Below are positions 1-7,472 of a DNA stretch of 54,501 bases, piece after piece. Below the pieces are notes generated by a model. That model saw nothing but the letters and a program-made list of their open reading frames with translations, searched no databases and was not told the origin of the DNA. Positions within the stretch are counted from its first letter, which is position 1; each line of letters begins with the position of its first letter. The DNA is from Pseudomonadales bacterium (GTDB taxonomy: Bacteria > Pseudomonadota > Gammaproteobacteria > Pseudomonadales > Azotimanducaceae): positions 1 through 54,501 of the forward strand of contig JASMJM010000030.1 of the NCBI GenBank assembly GCA_030749725.1, in the 5' to 3' direction. The translations under genes and the position numbers were made by a program.

Positions 1-694
1 GATAGCAGAGATCGAATACCCTATGTTCGGACCTCTCTGCTCGCTGCTCATACTTGGTTTTAGGGCGAGAAATCTCGTCGTCTGACAGGGGAGTGAAATG
101 GTCGCTGGCATCGATCACGGCACGCATGGAATCGGCATACTGGCTTGAATCAGTGGCCACATGGAGTCTCCCAGCCGACTTGAGTTTTGGAGCCAGCAAG
201 TCGACAAAATGTGCATCGATCAGTCTTCTTTTGTGATGACGCTTCTTCGGCCATGGATCGGGAAAGTAGATCTGCACCCTGTCCAGACTGTCGTCCGGAA
301 GGCAACGCTGCAGCACGTCAGTCGCATCGGCCTTATAGATTCGCAGGTTGCCAGCGGCCGCTTTGGCGACGCGATGAAGCAGATGACCGACACCGGGCGA
401 GTGAACTTCGACACCGATAAAATCGGAGTCCGGCTGCTCTTGCAGCATGGTGAAAAGTGAATCCCCCATACCAAATCCAATCTCCATCACCAGCTTGGCC
501 TTGCGAGCAAACACCTTTTCAGGGTCAATCAGGCCTTTTTCGACCTCCAGTCCGTAATTCGGCCAGAATTCACGTAACGCCCTCTTTTGAGCGGGCGTGA
601 ACCTTCCTTGTCGCAGCACATAGCTTCTAACGGGTCTACTGAAGGGCGGCTGGATTGGTTTTCCGACCCCTTGGTCATGTGAGGAAGCTGTCAT
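1..694 (-). CDS. trmB: tRNA (guanine-N7)-methyltransferase, 3' end cut by window edge
   Basis: TrmB uses S-adenosylmethionine to make m7G46 in tRNA variable loops; cytosolic. The frame is open from an ATG at 694 to the left edge, 231 codons, so only about the last codon or two and the stop are missing compared with the usual 230-240 residues. The SAM motif EIGFGMGDSL is at residues 71-80, the family signature FPDPWPKKRHHKRR at 144-157, and the tRNA-binding TKYEQRAE block lies near the C-terminus. The gene points the same way as rpoH upstream, 168 nt away, with no clear terminator between them. Function is certain from family motifs; only the exact end is unknown. Confidence 0.95.
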   Translation of the reverse strand, partial: MTASSHDQGVGKPIQPPFSRPVRSYVLRQGRFTPAQKRALREFWPNYGLEVEKGLIDPEKVFARKAKLVMEIGFGMGDSLFTMLQEQPDSDFIGVEVHSPGVGHLLHRVAKAAAGNLRIYKADATDVLQRCLPDDSLDRVQIYFPDPWPKKRHHKRRLIDAHFVDLLAPKLKSAGRLHVATDSSQYADSMRAVIDASDHFTPLSDDEISRPKTKYEQRAERSEHRVFDLCY

Positions 695-862
695 TTTGTC
701 TTATCCGATCCTGCCGCTCAGTCAGCACTCGCGCTGCTGATTCGGCGACGCTCCTGCAGTGCACCTCGATATCACATGACACCGGCTCATCAGAGGAAGG
801 GATGCCAATTGTTCGTTGTGGTGGGAAGCTGTGGAAGTCCGATCTCGAAAGAGACCAGCAGC

Positions 863-1714
863 TCAGGCTTGCATGGTTATGCGCATCTTCTTGAGCGCGT
901 TTTTCTCCACCTGCCTGACACGTTCTGCCGAAATTCCATACTTGTCGGCCAACTGGTGAAGAGTCGCTTTACGATCCTGCAGCCATCTTTGCGCTACGAT
1001 GTCTGCACTGCGTGCATCCAATTCGTCCAAGGCTCTGCGCAGAACCTTTAGACTGGATACTTCTGTCTTTTGCCTTTCGACAACCGTCGCCGGGTCGGAA
1101 CTACTATCCTCCAGGTAGCGTGCCGGTGCAACCTGAGGCGAGTCGTTAGTATCCTCCATGCCATCAAAGGCTTCGTCCGAAGCACCCAGACGCTCCTCCA
1201 TCTGACGAACTACAGCGGCGTCCAGTCCCAGGTCTTTGGCCACCTGGTCCACTTCCCGATTATTCATCCAGCCAAGGCGCTTCTTTGCCCTGCGAAGATT
1301 AAAAAACAACTTTCGCTGGGCTTTGGTGGTAGCCACCTTTACGATTCGCCAGTTTCTGAGGATGAATTCATGGATTTCAGCCTTGACCCAATGCACCGCA
1401 AACGAGACCAAACGCACGCCGTACTCGGGATTGAATCGACGTACCGCTTTCATGAGTCCGACGTTGCCTTCCTGGATAAGGTCGGCCTCTGCCAATCCAT
1501 AGCCTGAATAGGACTTTGCAACGTAGACTACAAATCGCAGATGAGAGAGTACCAGCTGCCTGGCGGCATCCAGATCGTTCTCAAAGAACAGTTTCTCACT
1601 GAGTTCCCTCTCTTTCTGAGGCGAGAGGACAGGAATGCTATTGACAGTCTGAATATAGGCTTCCAGGTTGCTCCCGGGGACCAATATATCAAGTGCCTGC
1701 AGGCTTGTGCCCAT
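863..1714 (-). CDS. rpoH: RNA polymerase sigma-32 (heat-shock sigma factor)
   Basis: Directs RNA polymerase to heat-shock promoters. 283 residues, the normal length. Sigma region 2 spans about residues 50-125 ([20 protein letters not shown]), followed by the RpoH box [10 protein letters not shown] at 133-142, which distinguishes sigma-32 from other group 2/3 sigmas. Region 4 helix-turn-helix is near the C-terminus ([20 protein letters not shown]). It lies downstream of ftsYEX, the arrangement seen in many gammaproteobacteria, but is separated from ftsX by 138 nt that hold a CIRCE-like operator (1752-1778), so it probably has its own regulated promoter. Identity is secure; the HrcA link is inferred. 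Confidence 0.97.
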   Translation of the reverse strand: MGTSLQALDILVPGSNLEAYIQTVNSIPVLSPQKERELSEKLFFENDLDAARQLVLSHLRFVVYVAKSYSGYGLAEADLIQEGNVGLMKAVRRFNPEYGVRLVSFAVHWVKAEIHEFILRNWRIVKVATTKAQRKLFFNLRRAKKRLGWMNNREVDQVAKDLGLDAAVVRQMEERLGASDEAFDGMEDTNDSPQVAPARYLEDSSSDPATVVERQKTEVSSLKVLRRALDELDARSADIVAQRWLQDRKATLHQLADKYGISAERVRQVEKNALKKMRITMQA

Positions 1715-1751
1715 GGATGGACCTCAGTTGAGTTTTTGTGGGGTGCGGATT

Positions 1752-1778
1752 TTAGCACTCCTTCTAGCCAAGTGCTAA
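1752..1778. promoter_or_regulatory. CIRCE element (HrcA operator) upstream of rpoH
   Basis: Plus strand reads TTAGCACTC, nine bases, then AAGTGCTAA. The CIRCE consensus is TTAGCACTC-N9-GAGTGCTAA, so 17 of 18 arm bases match and the spacer length is exact. It sits 37 nt upstream of the rpoH ATG, where a repressor would cover a promoter or leader. No confident -35/-10 pair was assigned around it. hrcA itself is not in the window. Confidence 0.85.
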
Positions 1779-1852
1779 CGGCTCCTTTCTCCAATATTGT
1801 CGAGAATCGGGCCGGCAGGGACGGACTTCACCGGCGACAGACCCAAGCAGTC

Positions 1853-2845
1853 TCACTGCGGTTCGATCGCATCCAGATGACGATTGACAGCCATCCAGGC
1901 GCCACTCAAGCCCAACAAGGCAGTGCCTGCCAGCAGGACCAGGGCGGGCTCAACACCAAGGCCTAAGAGCTCAAAGTCGCTGTTATAGACGCCTGTAAGC
2001 TGTTTCACCGGATCGGATAGCCATACGAGGCTCAATTCGACCAGAATCAAAGCCAGCAAGCCCCCTCCCAAACCATACCAGATACCGGTATAGAGGAACG
2101 GTCTGCGTACAAAGGCATCTGTACCGCCCACCAGCTTGATGACCTCGATCTCTGCCCGGCGATTTTCTATGGCCAATCGCGTGGTGTTGGCAATTACCAG
2201 TATTACGGCTGCCGCCAACACCAAAGTCAGTGCCGCCACGCTCCTCTCGGCCAGCTGCAGCATCGCATACAGGCGTCGGACCCACTGCAGGTCCAGTGAA
2301 CCTGATTCCACTTCGGGGAGCTCGATCAACTTGGCAAAGAGCTGCTCAGCCGCTGCTGCGCCGCTGTCGCTCGGCCGTATTACGATCACAGCAGGAAGTG
2401 GATTTTCATCAAGGGAGTCGATGATTTCAGTGAATCCAGAGAGCGTCTGAAATTCCTTCAGCGCATCATCTTTAGATACATAAGTTGCTTTAGTTATGGT
2501 TTTCCAGGTTTGCAAGCGCTCACTCAGATCTGCTCCAGTCGAGCTGCTGAGGCCTTTTTCCAAAAAGACGGAAATTCTTGGCTGACCTTGCCAACCTACG
2601 CTGAATTCGTCGGCGTTTCTTAGAACCACGTATAGCCACGCAGGCATGGCGACGGCAATACCGATGACTGACCAGGTCATCAGGCTGGCCAGCAAATTGG
2701 TCAGCAGTCTTGCCAGACTGTCGACAGCCATCAGTCTGTGATGGTTTAGGTAGAATTTAAAGCGACTCAGCGGTCCTGCTCCGGCCTGGCTGGCACCTTC
2801 CCGGGCTCCAGGGGAGTTTCTCAAACGCCTATAGTCACTCGCCAT
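1853..2845 (-). CDS. ftsX: cell division protein FtsX
   Basis: Membrane subunit of the FtsEX complex, which in gammaproteobacteria couples ATP hydrolysis at the septum to periplasmic amidase activation. 330 residues: a long basic cytoplasmic N-terminus, a first membrane segment around residues 55-75, a periplasmic domain to about 200, then three further hydrophobic segments (around 205-225, 260-280 and 300-320), which is the four-helix FtsX topology. The conserved NRRAEIEVIKLVGGTD loop follows the second helix. Its start overlaps the end of ftsE by 11 nt, indicating translational coupling. Continues the ftsY-ftsE-ftsX order; rpoH follows after a gap. Confidence 0.96.
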   Translation of the reverse strand: MASDYRRLRNSPGAREGASQAGAGPLSRFKFYLNHHRLMAVDSLARLLTNLLASLMTWSVIGIAVAMPAWLYVVLRNADEFSVGWQGQPRISVFLEKGLSSSTGADLSERLQTWKTITKATYVSKDDALKEFQTLSGFTEIIDSLDENPLPAVIVIRPSDSGAAAAEQLFAKLIELPEVESGSLDLQWVRRLYAMLQLAERSVAALTLVLAAAVILVIANTTRLAIENRRAEIEVIKLVGGTDAFVRRPFLYTGIWYGLGGGLLALILVELSLVWLSDPVKQLTGVYNSDFELLGLGVEPALVLLAGTALLGLSGAWMAVNRHLDAIEPQ

Positions 2846-3527
2846 CTGCGTGCGTCTCGATCTCGTGCGCAGCGCGACTGATCAATCGGCCCTCATCCAA
2901 CGACAGAACCCGGTGCGGCAGCCGGGCGATTAGTGCTTGATCGTGGCTGGCGATCAGCACGGTGACACCTACTTGGTTGAATTGCTCGAACAGCGCCATG
3001 ATCTCAGCCGACAGCTCCGGGTCCAGGTTTCCCGTCGGTTCATCAGCCAAGAGGAGGGACGGTTTGTTGACTACGGCTCTGGCGATGCCGACGCGCTGCT
3101 GTTCGCCACCGGACAGGGCAATGGGAACCTTCTTTTCGTGTTTCTGCAGACCGACTTTCGCCAAGGCTGCCCTCACCCTTCTGCCCGTTTCACGTGGCTG
3201 ATAGCCCGCGATCAGCAACGGCAAGGCTACGTTATCGAAGACTGTGCGATCGAACAGCAGTTGATGATTCTGAAAGACCACTCCTATATTTCTGCGTATG
3301 GCTGGAATCTGTCGACGCTTCACGCGATTCAGATTCTTGCCATCGACAAATACCTGGCCCTGGCTGGGCCTCTCCATGAGAATAATCAGCTTAAGGAGGG
3401 TGCTTTTCCCTGCACCAGAGTGACCGGTGACAAAAGCCATCTCCCGATCCTGCAGTTCAAAACTGACATGGCTGAGAGCTTCCTTGCCCATCGGATAACG
3501 CTTACTAACATGGTCAAATCGAATCAT
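2835..3527 (-). CDS. ftsE: cell division ATP-binding protein FtsE
   Basis: ABC-type ATPase that partners FtsX at the division septum. 230 residues. Walker A GHSGAGKST at 35-43, Q-loop in VVFQNHQLL near 83-91, signature LSGGEQQR at 138-145, Walker B LLLADEP at 158-164, and the switch histidine in IASHDQ. Length and motif order are those of FtsE rather than a transport ATPase. Located 27 nt downstream of ftsY and overlapping ftsX, so ftsY-ftsE-ftsX form one transcription unit. A 210-codon antisense frame here is a shadow. Confidence 0.97.
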   Translation of the reverse strand: MIRFDHVSKRYPMGKEALSHVSFELQDREMAFVTGHSGAGKSTLLKLIILMERPSQGQVFVDGKNLNRVKRRQIPAIRRNIGVVFQNHQLLFDRTVFDNVALPLLIAGYQPRETGRRVRAALAKVGLQKHEKKVPIALSGGEQQRVGIARAVVNKPSLLLADEPTGNLDPELSAEIMALFEQFNQVGVTVLIASHDQALIARLPHRVLSLDEGRLISRAAHEIETHADGE

Positions 3528-3554
3528 TCTACAGGCCGCGATTTTGTCTCTCTG

Positions 3555-4487
3555 TCATCGGTCGAGTAGAGCATCGGTAAACTCCTGTGCATCAAACGGG
3601 CGTAGGTCATCAATCTGTTCACCGATGCCGATAAAGCGGATGGGTATTTCTAACTGTTTCGCAATGGCGAAGATGATGCCACCCTTGGCGGTGCCATCTA
3701 GCTTGGTCAACGTTATCCCCGATACACTGATGGCCTCCTGAAACTGTTTGGCTTGTTGGAAGGCATTCTGACCCGTTACCGCATCGATCACCAACATCAC
3801 TTCATGGGGAGCATCAGGATTCAGCTTGGTCAACACGCGGCCGACTTTAGTCAGTTCTTGCATCAGATTCGTTTTGCTCTGCAGCCGGCCCGCTGTGTCT
3901 GCAATCAGCACATCCACGTTTCGGGCCATCGCTGCCTGCAGGCCATCATAGATAACTGAGGCACTGTCTGCGCCCGTCTGCTGCGCAATCACCGGAATCT
4001 CATTGCGCTCTCCCCATACTTGTAGCTGTTCTATCGCAGCCGCACGGTAGGTGTCCCCGGCTGCCAACATAACACTGCGCCCATCGGCACGATACCGATG
4101 TGCCAACTTGCCGATGGTAGTGGTTTTTCCGGCACCGTTCACTCCCACCATGAGAATCACGCAGGGCTTACTGACCACGTTTAGATCGAGCGACACCTGG
4201 CACCTCGCCAACACCAGACACAATTGCCGTTTCAGTTCTGTGTAGAGAGCAACGGAGTCAGTCAGTTGGTTGCGCCTCAGCGATTGAGTTAGGTTCTCGA
4301 CGATTTGCCGGGTCGCCTTTACACCTACATCTGCCGATAACAGCTGGCGGTCGATTTCTTGCAGAAGATCGTCATCAATTTTCTTCTCGCCAAGTAGAAT
4401 ATTGCCAAGTCCGTCGGTCAGATTTGATCGAGTCTTGCTCAGACCTGACTTGAGTCTGGCGAAGAAACCACTTTGTGCTTCAGCCAT
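3555..4487 (-). CDS. ftsY: signal recognition particle receptor FtsY
   Basis: GTPase that docks SRP-ribosome complexes at the inner membrane. 310 residues made up almost entirely of the NG domain: G1 loop GVNGAGKTTT at 115-124, DTAGR at 197-201, TKLDGTAKGG at 261-270. The long acidic A domain found in E. coli FtsY (about 497 residues) is absent; only about 30 residues precede the N domain, including a short amphipathic stretch (GFFARLKSGLSKTR) that may act as the membrane-targeting helix. Start is the ATG at 4487. First gene of the ftsYEX unit, divergent from rsmD across 107 nt. Confidence 0.96.
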   Translation of the reverse strand: MAEAQSGFFARLKSGLSKTRSNLTDGLGNILLGEKKIDDDLLQEIDRQLLSADVGVKATRQIVENLTQSLRRNQLTDSVALYTELKRQLCLVLARCQVSLDLNVVSKPCVILMVGVNGAGKTTTIGKLAHRYRADGRSVMLAAGDTYRAAAIEQLQVWGERNEIPVIAQQTGADSASVIYDGLQAAMARNVDVLIADTAGRLQSKTNLMQELTKVGRVLTKLNPDAPHEVMLVIDAVTGQNAFQQAKQFQEAISVSGITLTKLDGTAKGGIIFAIAKQLEIPIRFIGIGEQIDDLRPFDAQEFTDALLDR

Positions 4488-4594
4488 TCGTCCACGTCAC
4501 GATCACACGGCCAACCATCATCCGGTCACTGGGAGCAGTCAAACCATATTGAAAGGGTGCATCCGGCTGCCTAAGTTTATATCCTGTCTCTGCA

Positions 4595-5182
4595 ATGAAA
4601 CGGAAAACTGACGACAGAGCGTTGCGCATAATTGGGGGTAGCTGGCGTGGACGCCAAATATCTTTTGCTGATCTTGAAGATATCCGTCCCACTCCCAACC
4701 GGATCAGAGAGACCCTTTTTAACTGGCTATCTTCGGTCATTCTCGATGCACGTTGTCTCGAACTGTTTGCCGGCAGTGGCATCCTGAGTCTGGAAGCACT
4801 GTCCCGGCAGGCGAAGGAGGTGATGATTATCGATCAATCGCCTGAGGTTATCGAGCTTATTCAGCAACATCTAAGCAGAATCGGCCCTCATGCAAAAGCT
4901 ACCCTTTGGTGCGGTGCTGCAGAGGATTGGATAAGGAACTTCCGGCACCAACATCACGCAACGTTCGATGTTGTCTTTGTCGATCCACCCTTTGACACAG
5001 ATGTGATTCCGATAATCTGTGAGCTTTTGGAGCAATGCCAAGTTCTGTCCACTGGTGCATCCATCTACATCGAATCCAGAACAGCCGCCCGCCAAGAGAA
5101 TCTGCCTGCCAACTGGCAAATCCACCGGCAACGAAAGGCCAGCCACGTACACTACTGTCTGTGTAAGAGGATGGACGGCTAA
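4595..5182 (+). CDS. rsmD: 16S rRNA (guanine966-N2)-methyltransferase
   Basis: Methylates G966 of 16S rRNA during 30S assembly, using SAM. 195 residues. Signature RPTPNRIRETLFNWL at 31-45, SAM-binding LELFAGSG at 55-62, and the catalytic DPPF tetrad at 130-133, which marks amino-methyltransferases acting on guanine N2. Divergent from ftsY, the usual gammaproteobacterial pairing. coaD follows 73 nt downstream on the same strand and is probably co-transcribed. Confidence 0.95.
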   Translation: MKRKTDDRALRIIGGSWRGRQISFADLEDIRPTPNRIRETLFNWLSSVILDARCLELFAGSGILSLEALSRQAKEVMIIDQSPEVIELIQQHLSRIGPHAKATLWCGAAEDWIRNFRHQHHATFDVVFVDPPFDTDVIPIICELLEQCQVLSTGASIYIESRTAARQENLPANWQIHRQRKASHVHYCLCKRMDG

Positions 5183-5255
5183 TCTTCATGGTCACCCACA
5201 GGTTGGTCATGTATTATTGCGCCCCTATCCAGCAGTAGCGCAAGGATTCTGAGAA

Positions 5256-5735
5256 ATGACAACGGCGATATACCCCGGCACTTTCAATCCCATTCACAAT
5301 GGGCATACCGATCTGATTCAACGAGCGGCTGGGATCTTCGATCACATCGTCGTCGCTGTTGCTACCAGTCCTCAGAAAGAGCCGAGTGACTTGGATATCC
5401 GGGTCAAACTGGCTTGCGAGGTTCTGGCCCATATCGACAATGCAGAGGTTTGTGGCTTCAATATTTTGACCGTTGATTTTGCGCGCCAGAAAGGCGCTAC
5501 GGTGATACTCAAGGGGATCAGAACGGTCACCGATTTCGAGTTCGAGTTCCAACAGCTGAGTATGAATAGAGCCTTGCAGCCCGGTTTGGAGACCGTATTC
5601 CTGGCGCCCTCAGAACAGTGTTCCTACATCTCTTCTACCCTGGTCAGGCAGATAAACTCATACGGTGGCGATATCAAACAATTCGTGCACCCGTCGGTCG
5701 CGGATGTACTGGCAAGAGGGACATTTGACTCCTGA
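5256..5735 (+). CDS. coaD: phosphopantetheine adenylyltransferase
   Basis: Fourth step of coenzyme A synthesis: 4'-phosphopantetheine + ATP to dephospho-CoA. 159 residues, normal length. Nucleotidyltransferase motif YPGTFNPIHNGH at 6-17 (the family usually has FDP; here FNP), the KGIRTVTDFEFE block at 86-97, and ISSTLVR at 125-131. Start ATG at 5256; the stop is 1 nt from the end of the convergent small-protein gene. With coaBC at 10.9 kb, two of the CoA pathway enzymes are in the window. Confidence 0.95.
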   Translation: MTTAIYPGTFNPIHNGHTDLIQRAAGIFDHIVVAVATSPQKEPSDLDIRVKLACEVLAHIDNAEVCGFNILTVDFARQKGATVILKGIRTVTDFEFEFQQLSMNRALQPGLETVFLAPSEQCSYISSTLVRQINSYGGDIKQFVHPSVADVLARGTFDS

Positions 5736-5736
5736 A

Positions 5737-6057
5737 CTACTTGGCGATCTTCTCCTTCCGACCAAGTCTGGTGCAGCCCAAACAGCGCACAAAGGTCTCC
5801 AAGGCCGGCTCGATCACCAACGTCCTACCCACCTCTTTGGCATTGCCACCGAGCAGTGCAATGGGCAGACTCGCCACATAGACCACGGTGCCTATCGCTA
5901 AGAACGCCAGACCCAGGGGTCTGGCAATAAGCAGGTCACCGGCCATGGCGAAGCCGCTGGGTTTCTCCTCCACAGATTTTGCTGCAGCGATGCACGGCAA
6001 TACCAAAGCTACGGATAACACCAGTGTCGCGACTAGATTCAGTTTCATTTTAGCCAT
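5737..6057 (-). CDS. small exported or membrane protein, conserved-looking, function unknown
   Basis: 106 residues, not assigned a function. The ATG at 6057 is chosen over one at 6087 because it has a perfect AGGAGG five bases upstream and gives a clean N-terminus: basic MAKMK, then a hydrophobic stretch (about residues 7-25) ending in an AAA site, so a signal peptide or anchor. A second hydrophobic stretch (about 47-69, LGLAFLAIGTVVYVASLPIA) follows GDLLIARPL, then a short C-terminus with a CLGC motif and a lysine-rich tail. The layout resembles small two-segment proteins common in sulfur-oxidising gammaproteobacteria. It ends 1 nt from the coaD stop, convergent. Confidence 0.75.
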   Translation of the reverse strand: MAKMKLNLVATLVLSVALVLPCIAAAKSVEEKPSGFAMAGDLLIARPLGLAFLAIGTVVYVASLPIALLGGNAKEVGRTLVIEPALETFVRCLGCTRLGRKEKIAK

Positions 6058-6214
6058 TTCGACCTCCTCTACAGGCAACCGGTTCAATTTGCGGCAGATA
6101 ATTTAAGCCAATTCTAGGAGAACCTGATAAGTTACTAAAATCTCAGCATTAAATATAGATTATGCCTATTTCGTCTCTTTTACAAATTTTTGTTGTCCGT
6201 GCCGTCAGACGCCT

Positions 6215-7030
6215 CTAGCGCTGGCACCTGCTGCAGAACACACTGCTTCTCTGCCCTAATCTGATCTGTTTGAGTAGTGTCCGGCATTTGGAACAGGGCT
6301 GGTTACCACGTCCGTAGACCATCAGGGTCTGCTTGAAATAGCCTGGTTGACCATCCGCGTTGATGAAATCCCTGAGGGTGGTACCACCCATGGCTATGGC
6401 TCGATTCAACACCTCTTTGATGCAGGCGGCCAAAGTCCGGTATCTCGCTCTGGACACCCTGCCGGCCCTTCGATCCGGTCTGATGCCAGCCATAAACAGC
6501 GCTTCACTCGCATAGATGTTGCCAATACCCGCCACCAGTTGATTGTTCATTAGCAGCGTCTTGATCGCCACTTTTCTCCCCCGGGAGCGCCCGTAAAGGT
6601 AGTCGCCGTCAAAGCCGTCGGACAGGGGTTCCGGGCCCAGATTGACCAGCAGGGGATGATCCAACGGGTCATTTTCCAACCACAGGATAGATCCGAATCG
6701 TCTCGGGTCGTTAAAGCGCAGCAGCCTACCGCTATCCAGATGGAAATCCACATGATCGTGCTTCCCGGGAGTCAGATCCGATTGCAGCAGCCTGAGACTG
6801 CCGGACATACCAAGATGAATCAGTACCGAGCCGCCGTCCACCTGCAGCAGTATGTACTTGGCTCGCCGGGTGACTCGCTGGACCGTCTTGCCGGTGACCA
6901 ATTGGCTTAACTCGGCAGGAATGGGCCAACGCAGTTTTGGCATCCTCACCAACACACGCACAATTCTGTGCTGAATCAGACTGGATTCTATCCCCCTGCG
7001 GGTGGTTTCCACTTCAGGCAGTTCAGGCAT
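6215..7030 (-). CDS. mutM: formamidopyrimidine-DNA glycosylase (8-oxoG repair)
   Basis: Base-excision repair glycosylase/AP lyase that removes 8-oxoguanine and formamidopyrimidines. Start set at the ATG at 7030 because the mature N-terminus must be MPELPEVE, with Pro2 as the Schiff-base nucleophile and Glu3 catalytic; the open frame extends 16 codons further upstream but would bury Pro2. 271 residues. Lys58 in RRAKY, and the C-terminal zinc finger with two CxxC pairs (CSKC and CSRC) in the last 30 residues. About 157 nt upstream of the small-protein gene; 442 nt of gene-free DNA lies on its 5' side. Confidence 0.96.
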   Translation of the reverse strand: MPELPEVETTRRGIESSLIQHRIVRVLVRMPKLRWPIPAELSQLVTGKTVQRVTRRAKYILLQVDGGSVLIHLGMSGSLRLLQSDLTPGKHDHVDFHLDSGRLLRFNDPRRFGSILWLENDPLDHPLLVNLGPEPLSDGFDGDYLYGRSRGRKVAIKTLLMNNQLVAGIGNIYASEALFMAGIRPDRRAGRVSRARYRTLAACIKEVLNRAIAMGGTTLRDFINADGQPGYFKQTLMVYGRGNQPCSKCRTLLKQIRLGQRSSVFCSRCQR

Positions 7031-7079
7031 GGCTGGCTCTAAGGTCTTCCCCAATACAGTAGATCCATCTACCATCAAC

Positions 7080-7125
7080 GACTGTCGAGATTGGTTATCA
7101 AGGACGGTCGAGATTGGCTAAGGAA
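7080..7125. repeat. 23-bp tandem duplication, two copies
   Basis: GACTGTCGAGATTGG starting at 7080 recurs as GACGGTCGAGATTGG at 7103, period 23 bp. Lies just upstream of mutM. Confidence 0.6.
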
Positions 7126-7214
7126 CTTAACTTGATCTATCAGCACCTCGATTACAAGTGTATTCGGCATCCGGTGACTGAACAGACTGTTCTGCCCTAC
7201 GGGATCCAATCGAA

Positions 7215-7226
7215 GTGAATGCTCAC
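7215..7226. promoter_or_regulatory. candidate SlmA-binding site, copy 1
   Basis: GTGAATGCTCAC matches the published SlmA palindrome GTGAGTACTCAC at 10 of 12 positions. Inferred from resemblance only; slmA is encoded at 16099. Could instead be the operator of another TetR-family repressor. Confidence 0.4.
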
Positions 7227-7319
7227 TCAGTCTCCACACGCTCTGTTGGTCTCTACACCCTACGTTAAATCGAGCCTGTAAAGTATGGAGTGAATCCCGT
7301 CCAGACTGCAATACTCAGC

Positions 7320-7331
7320 GTGAATGCTCAC
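7320..7331. promoter_or_regulatory. candidate SlmA-binding site, copy 2
   Basis: Identical 15-bp copy (GTGAATGCTCACTCA) of the site at 7215, 105 bp away in the same orientation. Exact preservation within otherwise unrelated flanks suggests a binding site. Confidence 0.4.
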
Positions 7332-7472
7332 TCACATGTTCTTCTGTTACGATCTAGCTCTACTCGCAACCTTTGTCCCGCTGCGTTAGCAGACGACCTC
7401 TTTCGTCGCTTGCCAGCCGGGCGCCTCAACGCCTAAAATCGCGAACCTGTTCTTGACTGGTTCCAACATTCC

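Larger units (their letters stand above)
7031..7472. other. gene-free stretch with repeats between mutM and hyuA
   Basis: No convincing coding frame (a 78-codon minus frame at 7075-7311 lacks recognisable features). It holds a 23-bp tandem duplication (7080-7125, core GTCGAGATTGG twice) and two copies of GTGAATGCTCACTCA at 7215-7229 and 7320-7334. The mutM and hyuA promoters must lie here, but no good -35/-10 pair was evident. Confidence 0.7.

Noticed and set aside
3185-3200. Possible parS (GTTTCACGTG in ftsE)
   Set aside because: Only one half of the 16-bp parS palindrome TGTTTCACGTGAAACA is present (11 of 16).
2937-3569. 210-codon plus-strand frame inside ftsE
   Set aside because: Antisense shadow; all ABC ATPase motifs are on the minus strand.
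5215-5240. Inverted repeat TTGCGC/GCGCAA between rsmD and coaD
   Set aside because: Six-base arms with a 15-nt loop and no T-run; too weak to call a terminator.
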